Positions 56,200 to 64,000 of a DNA stretch of 64,000 nt are shown one piece after another; positions within the stretch are counted from its first letter, which is position 1; the number at the start of each line of letters is the position of its first letter. A program made the translations under genes and the position numbers. The stretch lies in the NCBI GenBank assembly GCA_949825065.1, contig OX463841.1:18422479-18486478 (forward strand), written 5' to 3'. This stretch comes from Odontocerum albicorne. Taxonomy: Eukaryota > Arthropoda > Insecta > Trichoptera > Odontoceridae. Under the pieces are notes generated by a model. That model had not been told where the DNA came from. It saw nothing but the letters and a program-made list of their open reading frames with translations, and made no database searches.

Positions 56200-56842
56200 T
56201 CCTCCTTTTTCCTGCTGGCGTAAAAATAATGCCATTGAGGGAATCGAAAAAGTGAAGGATTGATGTTAGAATCGTCTATTCTGTATTCTACGAACTATCA
56301 TGTGTTTCGTCCTGCATATGTGTAATTTAGTTCTGCATTGTTGCTAGTGGGCATTGTCAATGTTAAAAAGTCTTGTAGGCACAATGCCAGATGCATGCGA
56401 TTCAGTAAGTCGCAGTATTGGTTGTACTGTTGGACCCTTGAAGGACTTCAAAATAGTTCTGAATCGGAAAGTGCGTACACTGAAAAGGGATTAATTATCA
56501 TCAATATTCTCACACGCAACGCCCCGAGTTAGAGCGTTCTTTTGGAGATTTTGCTCTCTATATAAATTGATACTTGTGATAGACGGCAAGGGGTAGTTTC
56601 CAAAATATCAATAGGGTACCATCATAGTAAAAAGTAACATTACATTTATTTTCTTACCTATGCGAGGTCTCCTCTAGAGCCTTTACATTTTTCTTATTCT
56701 ATACTGCCTTTAGGAATAAAAAGGTTATTCAATATAAAGTGTAATCGTTTATCAGGAAGCAGATCAATTTATACAGTGAGGAAGAGCTATCCTTAATAGA
56801 TTGCAGCTTAAACCTACTGATCGTATTGGATGTGTAATCGCC
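56200..56842. other. No recognised gene
   Basis: At 56515-56570 GCCCCGAGTTAGAGCGTTCT, then TTTTGCTCTCTATATAAATT, is another retroelement tail piece. Nothing else is recognised. Confidence 0.4.
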
Positions 56843-57655
56843 TTGCCATCAGAACTTCGAGCTTAATATGTCAAGTGTATGCTTGCTGAATTCTAACAGT
56901 AACTTCCATCCACCCAACCTAACCTAACCTTGCCATCAGAACTTCGGGCTTAATATGTCAAGTGTACCATATGCTTGCTGAATTGTAACAAAAACTTCCA
57001 TCCACCCAACCTAACATAACCTAACCTTGCCATCAGAACTTTGGGTTTAATATGTCAAGTGTATGCTTGCTGAATTGTAACAGTAACTTCCATCCACCCA
57101 ACCTAACCTAACCTTGCCATCAGAACTTCGGGCTTAATATGTCAAGTGTACCATATGCTTGCTGAATTGTAACAAAAACTTCCATCCACCCAACCTAACA
57201 TAACCTAACCTTGCCATCAGAACTTTGGGTTTAATATGTCAAGTGTATGCTTGCTGAATTGTAACAGTAACTTCCATCCACCCAACCTAACCTAACCTTG
57301 CCATCAGAACTTCGGGCTTAATATGTCAAGTGTACCATATGCTTGCTGAATTGTAACAAAAACTTCCATCCACCCAACCTAACATAACCTAACCTTGCCA
57401 TCAGAACTTTGGGTTTAATATGTCAAGTGTATGCTTGCTGAATTGTAACAGTAACTTCCATCCACCCAACCTAACCTAACCTTGCCATCAGAACTTCGGG
57501 CTTAATATGTCAAGTGTACCATATGCTTGCTGAATTCTAACAGTAACTTCCATCCACCCAACCTAACCTAACCTAACCTTGCCATTAGAACTTCGGGTTT
57601 AATATGTCAAGTATATGCTAGCTGAAGACTTGTAACAGTAACTTCCATCCACAGG
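56843..57655. repeat. Alternating 87/97-bp satellite with CCTAA runs
   Basis: TTGCCATCAGAACTTCG-type units start at 56843, 56930, 57027, 57114, 57211, 57298, 57395, 57482 and 57579. Spacing is 87, 97, 87, 97, 87, 97, 87, 97. The longer form has an extra ACCAT in the middle and an extra CATAACCTAA-like hexamer at its end, so the true unit is a 184-bp dimer. Each ends in two to four CCTAA repeats, the insect telomeric motif. Nine units, highly alike. Confidence 0.95.
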
Positions 57656-58154
57656 ATGATAAACATCATTCTCGATTACGAAAGATAGCCTCTCGTACCC
57701 TGAATGAAGTTACTTCCTCTATTGGCTCCATATAAGATACTAAAAACGATAACGCAAAGGCTAATGTGGAGTCGATGTGACAGAAGGAGAAACTTGAAAC
57801 AATAATGAATCGATATTAATAAACAAAGACAAGGATTGAAGGCTGGGGGTGTGGTGTGGTACACGCTACACGAGTATAGTTCTTTGAAGTTGTTTGGCAT
57901 GCGCCACAAATGTTGAGCCCCAAGCCGTCCATACATTTAAGGCAGACCTATAATTTTGTTCCGTTTAATTATTCACATTTTCACCTCATACAAAATACAT
58001 CGAATATTGAACGAGTGACGTATTAAAAAAGTACACTTAATCTATATTAGATTGTACATTGTTTCTGAAAAGAATATACGAGAAGGGGGAAAAATCCCCC
58101 GGTTCGATTGTAAAATTGCTAAAAAAAAGCCTGTTTATAAAATTCACCGAAAGT
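57656..58154. other. No recognised gene
   Basis: The open frame 57676-57936 (minus) resembles nothing known to me. Confidence 0.35.
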
Positions 58155-58457
58155 CGTATTGAAAATCTTATTTTTCCTACAAAGTGGATTACCATACGAG
58201 TCGTTTATATTCAGGGGCTGTAATACTATCATATCGCAGACAAGATCCCGTATCCAAAAGCTTGTGTGTAATATTCATCAAAGAGTTATATTAGGTATGT
58301 TCATGGGAAAAATATATCAAGAAACCATATGTATTTGAAGATTCAAACTAAAATATCTATCGCATAGAGATATGTTCATTTTGAGAAATGCGTTGCAAGC
58401 TTGTTTAAAAGTATTTTTAATTTTCTGGCGTATTTTTATTACATTAAGATTACCAGT
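58155..58457. repeat. 303-bp duplicated block, copy 1
   Basis: Same length and about 98% identical to 63251-63553, same orientation. The five differences fall in the last third. It runs from CGTATTGAAAATCTT to ATTAAGATTACCAGT. No flanking duplication is seen here, so this may be the source. Confidence 0.9.
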
Positions 58458-58866
58458 GGCACAAGTATGTTATGTCTAGTTTCTTCGTTCTATCAATCAC
58501 CACACAATCTATAAAGAAGGTAACCGATTAAACGATTTAGAAAGAATTTCTAGCTTCCGCATGCTCTAAACTGGGAGAGTAAGCTATAGTCATAGTATAT
58601 TATGAAATCCATCATTCCGCCCGAAGAGTCTCGAGATAGGGTGTAGGAACACGTTTAATGGGAGTTAATGTTGTTAGTGCAACGAAAAAGTAATTTGGTA
58701 CTAAATATTCTAAAATAGTGTTCCACAAATTTAAAGAAACATAATTAACTTTAAAGGTTTTATCAACACACTTGATTTACAAACACATACATACCATCAC
58801 ACTATATTCCTGTCGGGGTAGGTAGATAGGTCAGAATGCCAAACTTTCCTATCTCGATCACATATT

Positions 58867-59260
58867 TTGCTTTCTCAATATCTATGCAACTCCTACAATT
58901 TCTCTGACTTTATATGTTTCCTTCTATTAAACTATCATTCATTTTATCAAATTATAGATTACCCAAAATATGCTCACCATGTCAAACTTCTCACGGTGTG
59001 TAACTATAGAAGCCTCGAAACAAGAAGGCAAAAATCCATTGCGATATTCCTACTTAAGGTTTTCCAAGGTTGCTTTAACTGTCCCGCGATTCTAGAAGCA
59101 CTAAGTTTATATGTACCTAATAAATATAGCCGTGCAAGGAATCACCCTCTGTTCTACATACTAACTTACATGACGAATATCATGGCTAAACACTCAGTCA
59201 CGCGTGGTATACTGTTGATATATTCTCGGTACCGTCTAGCAGTATGAGAAGAATCCTGGT
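58867..59260 (+). pseudogene. LINE ORF2 C-terminus remnant, family B
   Basis: The plus frame reads VCNYRSLETRRQKSIAIFLL, KVFQGCFNCPAILEALSLYV, PNKYSRARNHPLFY. It has the SLxxRR ... F...I.G..N.P.LL...L.VP...SR....F pattern of Jockey/CR1-type RT tails, and is similar to 61990-62643. Confidence 0.65.
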
Positions 59261-59264
59261 TGAT

Positions 59265-59940
59265 ATTCTTCCTAACGAATAAGCTAACGCTAGAATCAGA
59301 CCCTCTTTGTGTAACAGGAGAAATCCGTGCAAAGTGGATAAAAAACTGTACTTTCTTTAGTCTTTCTCTAACACGACTTGCACTTATATTTGCGCTATAT
59401 ACTCGTATGATATTAGTTTGTTTATCTTAATTTATTATCTCGTTCTACATGCCCAAACTTTCTTAACCACTTGACAATTTTGTCCGAGCGGGACTCGGGC
59501 ACGAAGTTTCTTTTGATACTGACGAGCCTGAGCCTCGTTCGGGCAAATCTTGTTTCGACTTGTTGGGAGTGTTTCATATCTTGTTTCAACTTGTTTTATC
59601 CGAACGGAATATATTTTCGTATAGAATTTATTCGTTCACAGTTACGTCGCGTGTTAAAAATCCGACTGATAAGTAGTTAAAGTGCTCTTTTTCACTTTAC
59701 TCAACACACCAGCCTAAAGTTCTCATTCACTTCTAATTACTTTCTATACTTTTACTATATTGGAGGCTTTCTTTATAATTTGCTTATTTTTATAAGTGAC
59801 CGGATCACGCAATACATTGTACTTAATTTCTTACTCACATCAAGATTACGGTCAAATTCATCCCTTATACCAATAAACATTAAGAATAATGCATTTGAAC
59901 TTTGTATATTCATTTAAAATACTTTAATAATATAGTTAAC
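59265..59940. other. No recognised gene
   Basis: 59470-59670 holds a patch with GTCCGAGCGGGACTCGGGCA-like text and a repeated CTTGTTT(C)GACTTGTT motif (59545 and 59580). Not identified. Confidence 0.35.
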
Positions 59941-59941
59941 A

Positions 59942-60410
59942 CTTGAGAAAATGTAGCGTGGTCCCAGTGACAGTTCACAAATTTGCCCCAATACAACCTT
60001 GTAACGACGTTCAGTAATTTTAATTATTTTATCAACTTTAATATAAGCCTCGATTCTAATAAATAGCAAGTTATTTAGGTAAATACATTACATAAAACTA
60101 ACAATAATGACATCTTGTCACAAATTAGCAAAAATGTGGCAGTTTGTTAAAATCACATAATATTTGGTGACGTTTGTCAAAAATCACTACGTTAGTCTGC
60201 ATTGGCTAGGGATGGAGTATACGATAATTGGATTTTCGATTTTTTTATACCTAAAATTAAATGTTCGTAATTAGTATTAATTCATAGTGGATCTTGACCT
60301 ATTTAAAGATAAATTCAAATCATACGATACATTATAAAAAAACGATTTTACCCCATCCCTTTGAGATATGACATTTCAAACGTCACAGGGACCATCCTAC
60401 ATTTTCTCTA
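59942..60410. mobile_element. MITE family M, copy 5
   Basis: Left CTTGAGAAAATGTAGCGTGG and right (reverse) CTAGAGAAAATGTAGGATGG ends. Internal blocks shared with 21263-21830 (AATTTGCCCCAATACAACCT, GGCTAGGGATGG). It has internal deletions. Confidence 0.75.
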
Positions 60411-61357
60411 GTCAAGTTGTATGTAAATGTATGTAACATAGATTTAGAAGAGGCAAGATGTGAGTCACGATAGGAAACACTGGCACTTTGTCCAATCTGC
60501 CTACCCCGTTAGGGATAAGTATTTATATTTGTTTTGCGCTAAAATACATGTATGTATATGAATGTAAATTTTTCCCTACTTGTTCGAGCACCTAAGCAAT
60601 GGTATTGATTGATTTAAAATAATAACTTTTTGGACTGAAGCGGCAAATGGTAATAAGCGAGTATGATGAATCGAAAAAACAAATCGGACGGAAGTATTAG
60701 TATGTATGACTATAAACTTATATGATAGTATTACACTATGATATGTGTTTGTTGGCCAAAAATAAATACATATAAGTCGGTCGGGTGGAGGGGTACGAGA
60801 GCTGAGTTTGTACAGTTCACCCTTTGCCCCTTCAATGGGTGTGCTATGTTGATGTAACCCATTGCAAAAGGGGAATGATGGTTCTTTTTTATACTGTCAT
60901 GATCACACTCAATGTGCGGTAGGTTAGTTTAACAATTCATTAATTTCTATTCTATTTTTTGTAACACCTCTTGTGCTCTCCTTTATTAATATAAATAACG
61001 TAATATAAACAAAACATTAAGGACAATATTTTGCCTCTGGAGTTGAGTAACCCTGCATCAACATGTATGAAGCTTTTAATTCTGCAAAGCAACTTGCATC
61101 TCGTTCTACTAATGAGGCCATGTGTTTTCTATATCTCAATATCTATCCATAAAATTCCCACAAAATTCTCAAAGATTATTAAATAATTTTAAAACGATGA
61201 CTGTAATTTATTATTACTACTGCTTTTTGTATCACCATGTTAGTTTATGATAAAGTTGTATTATTTGTCAATAATTTTAAGTACTTTATAACCTGTCACA
61301 TGTTCATTTGTATATAAAGACACTGTTCTGTCGTTAATTAAATAACAAAAATCTTCT
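60411..61357. other. Repeat debris
   Basis: 60490-60520 is a LINE 3' end (CAATCTGCCTACCCCGTTAG). 60820-60885 forms an imperfect hairpin (CCTTTGCCCCTTCAATGGGT against ACCCATTGCAAAAGGGG). 61100-61325 matches sequence on both sides of the mariner at 29767-30724 (TGTGTTTTCTATATCTCAA... and TGACTGTAATTTATTATTAC). Confidence 0.5.
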
Positions 61358-61839
61358 TTAACCTTTCCTTTACTGTGCTAAAAAATCCACCCGTTCCGGT
61401 GCTATGTATTGAATAGACATGTAAAAATGAGCGATTTAAAATCGGTAAAATAAGAATATTCATAGCCGAGAGAGCGAGCGAGCCAAGCAAACGAACTGAG
61501 ATGCTATTTTGAATTCCCATATACCGAAGTAGAGTGAGAGTGAGACGTGAATAGTGTCGCTTCCTCACCCATAGCGGTTTTTTTAGAATGAATATGGCTA
61601 CGTCACACACTGGCACACGTTTGATTGTATTGGTGAATTTATTCCCAATTTTCACAAAATATCTCTGACGTGTTGTATTATTTTTTTTTATTATTAATGT
61701 TATTTTTTTCATTCAATGCGTAAATATATTACGGAGGAATACCTAAAATCTGAAGTCAGTATTTATTATATTTATAGAGATATTAATATTTTTAGAAGCA
61801 ATGTGTACTAGTTACACATCACAGGACAGGAAGGGTTAA
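61358..61839. mobile_element. piggyBac-like MITE (TTAA), copy 3
   Basis: TTAA at 61358-61361 and 61836-61839, with CCTTTCCTTTACTGTGCTAA inside the left end and (reverse) CCCTTCCTGTCCTGTGATG inside the right. It is the reverse of 24104-24731, with part of the middle deleted. Confidence 0.75.
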
Positions 61840-61989
61840 AAGCACAAGTTTCTTGAAAATTTCAATATTTTCACGGCATTTGCCGTTGCTGGTTCGTGGC
61901 GTCGAATGGTGTGCTTCTAATTGTTTGAGATATAAGTGGCGTGTGCAGCTTTAAGAAGCACTTAAAGACAACCTTTTTGGGAGGTCTTG

Positions 61990-62643
61990 TCAAAATTCAA
62001 TAATTGTACATTAACATTACATACATACACTACACTACATTTAAAACCGGATGTGTTACTATCAAATATAGAAATTAACATATCTAATGGCCGCAAACAC
62101 CCTCTTCCTATAATTACACTAAATTTATGTAATTTTTTTTGTAATATTTTAAATCTGTCCAAACTAGAAAGCAATGCTTGCATTTGGAGCCCGGTGGGGG
62201 CGCAGAACTCACTCATGGTCGAGAAGGTACAAAAAAAATATCTACGATATCTCTATAGGAGTGAGTTTGGTGTCTATCCATGGCTTTATCCTACTCAGTT
62301 TCTGCTGAGCATGCTCGGGTATAACTCTTTGAACGTAATAAGAGATCCGCGTCTCCTGGTATACGTTGTCAAACTCATTCAAGGAGTTGTGAGCTGTCCA
62401 GCATTACTACAAAGATTAGCGTTAAATATTCCTAACAATTATTCTAGACTGCGCCGGCAAGAACTGTTCACAATAACATACGCAAGAACGGGTCTTCCAG
62501 CCGCTGTGCCTGTTGGAAGGGCCTTAACTCTTTTGAACGGGACTGCTTCGGATATTGACATATTTCATATCACATTACCAAAAGCAAAAGTAAATTTTCT
62601 TTTAAGATTGAGCGCGTTAGAAAGCACTCATCAACATACTTAA
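61990..62643 (+). pseudogene. LINE ORF2 C-terminal domain, family B
   Basis: An open frame of 218 codons. Residues from about 60 read LSKLESNACIWSPVGAQNSL, then MVEKVQKKYLRYLYRSEFGV, DPRLLVYVVKLIQGVVSCPA, LLQRLALNIPNNYSRLRRQE, ending in a helical K/L-rich segment. This is the post-RT domain of Jockey/CR1-type LINEs (E..S.IWSP ... E..QKK.LR). The RT core is absent, so it is 5'-truncated, but this part is strikingly free of stops. Confidence 0.75.
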
Positions 62644-62649
62644 GTGACT

Positions 62650-63235
62650 GTGAATATATGTGTATCATATGTTTGTGTGTATATACTCGTACTTTCTTTC
62701 CCCATTATACTTCTATTTTCGCGATTTTCCTTTCTAAATGTTGTAAGTGACAAGATGCACATGTATTTAAGTGACTTTGAATGTATGTGTATGTTTGTGT
62801 ATATATGTATGATATATCTATGTATATACACAATTTTTTATTTTATATATATTTTTTTTTATAAATGTTAACATTTCTTGTATTTTTCAATGTAATTAGG
62901 CTAAGCCTGTTTTGAGAAAATAAATTAATTAATTAATCAATTAATGGGCTTATTGCTATGAGAAAACATCTTCCAATCAACGATCTACGAGGAAATTTCC
63001 CTAAATAAATTGTCCTTTTTTTTATTATTATTACAGAGTCTAACTTAAACAAACAATGACAAATAAGTCATTATCAGTCTGTTTCTATTAACTTCTGGAT
63101 ACACCAGCACCAACGCACTCTACGAGAGAAGAAATGTAATATTTTGATCTACTCGTAATTGCAACGTGTCGTTTACTTCTAACCAGAAATCAATTGAGAT
63201 GATTAGATCGTATATTTTCTTGCATTCCTTTTGCT
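62650..63235. other. LINE 3' UTR and AT-rich sequence
   Basis: The first ~280 bp after the family B stop hold TATGTGTATGTTTGTGTATA-type runs and end in AATTAATTAATC repeats, likely the LINE 3' end. TTGTCCTTTTTTTTATTATT at 63010 is another retroelement tail. Confidence 0.45.
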
Positions 63236-63250
63236 GTATTTTTTATGATT

Positions 63251-63553
63251 CGTATTGAAAATCTTATTTTTCCTACAAAGTGGATTACCATACGAGTCGT
63301 TTATATTCAGGGGCTGTAATACTATCATATCGCAGACAAGATCCCGTATCCAAAAGCTTGTGTGTAATATTCATCAAAGAGTTATATTAGGTATGTTCAT
63401 GGGAAAAATATATCAAGAAACCATATGTATTTGAAGATTCAAACTAAAATATCTATCGCATAGATATATGTTCATTTTTAGAAATGTGTTGCGAGCTTGT
63501 TTAAAAGTATTTTTTATTTTCTGGCGTATTTTTATTACATTAAGATTACCAGT
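63251..63553. mobile_element. 303-bp inserted block, copy 2
   Basis: Near-identical to 58155-58457. It is bounded by GTATTTTTTATGATT at 63236-63250 and again at 63552-63566, a 13-15 bp target-site duplication, so it arrived as a discrete insertion. It has no poly(A), no inverted ends and no coding frame that I recognise. Confidence 0.85.
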
Positions 63554-63566
63554 ATTTTTTATGATT

Positions 63567-64000
63567 GTCAACACTAATTGTAGACCGATACAATCAGTTG
63601 ACAGGAACTACTACGCTTAGATACTATGGTCGACAAATTAATCTAACATTGGGTGCTGATTTTGAAAGATGAAGGTTGTGAAGAAGATGTTTGGAGTTGA
63701 ATTTATATGGTAATATTCTTTATGTTCAAACTTATTAAGACATAGAAAATTTAATCTTTATTTCTCAACGACAAAATTTGTATGTTGAAAAGTCTGGTTT
63801 TCTCCATAGTAAGCGATGCTGAAAAAAAAAAGAAAGGAGATATGCTAGATTTTTAAGAGATATTCTGTTGAACCAGAATGGTTCACATTCATTCGTTCGA
63901 TGTGCCCAAACTTTAGATCCATTGATTAGGTCAAAAAAAAGCTTCTAAGAAGAATAATAATAGGACATTTATATAGCGCGGTTTAGAGAGCAAGCTCTTC
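63567..64000. other. No recognised gene; reversed retroelement tail at the edge
   Basis: The last ~50 bp (AATAATAGGACATTTATATA, then GCGCGGTTTAGAGAGCAAGC) are the reverse of the tail seen near 1640 and 55640, continuing beyond the window. Confidence 0.5.

Noticed and set aside
56843..57655. True telomere
   Set aside because: CCTAA runs are only two to four units long and sit inside a longer satellite unit.

Overview
The window looks like a piece of an AT-rich insect nuclear genome (roughly one third G+C by eye), not a microbial one. The evidence is a split gene with GT-AG introns, a dense layer of insect-type transposons (mariner/Tc1, non-LTR LINEs, tRNA-derived SINEs, and piggyBac-, Harbinger-, hAT- and Helitron-like pieces) and short runs of the insect telomeric motif CCTAA. 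Several LINE 3' ends resemble those common in moths and butterflies, so Lepidoptera is a reasonable but unproven guess.

The only host gene I can build lies on the minus strand between 48072 and 28009. Six exons (47854-48072, 46662-46843, 39683-39902, 32844-33008, 31067-31235, 28009-28307) have consistent splice sites and phases. They encode the last ~417 residues of an adenylate-kinase-domain protein with a modified P-loop and an Ala-Asn-Gly-rich tail. Earlier exons are not visible and probably lie beyond 64000. Its introns are full of transposon debris.

Region by region: 1-5 kb, MITEs and LINE tails. 5.2-8.4 kb, a 65-bp tandem array, an apparently intact mariner (339-aa transposase) nested in an older repeat, tRNA-like SINEs and a fold-back element. 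8.8-14.0 kb, a nearly intact Jockey-type LINE with both ORFs open. 14-28 kb, MITEs, deleted mariners, an (AT)n tract with a 200-N gap, and a hAT-like element containing a Harbinger-like element with a MADF fragment. 28-48 kb, the adenylate-kinase gene with transposon-filled introns. 48.9-51.9 kb, two small MITEs and a decayed transposon whose protein resembles RAG1/Transib. 52.8-53.5 kb, a Helitron 3' end. 54.4-57.7 kb, three arrays: a 73-bp hairpin satellite derived from a transposase active-site motif, an ATT tract and an 87/97-bp alternating satellite. 58-64 kb, LINE remnants, MITEs and a 303-bp block duplicated with a 15-bp target duplication.

Most open frames here belong to mobile elements. 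The intact mariner and Jockey-type LINE look young. The most unusual items are the RAG1-like fossil, the hairpin satellite, and strong over-representation of the 8-mer TACTCGTA/TACGAGTA.
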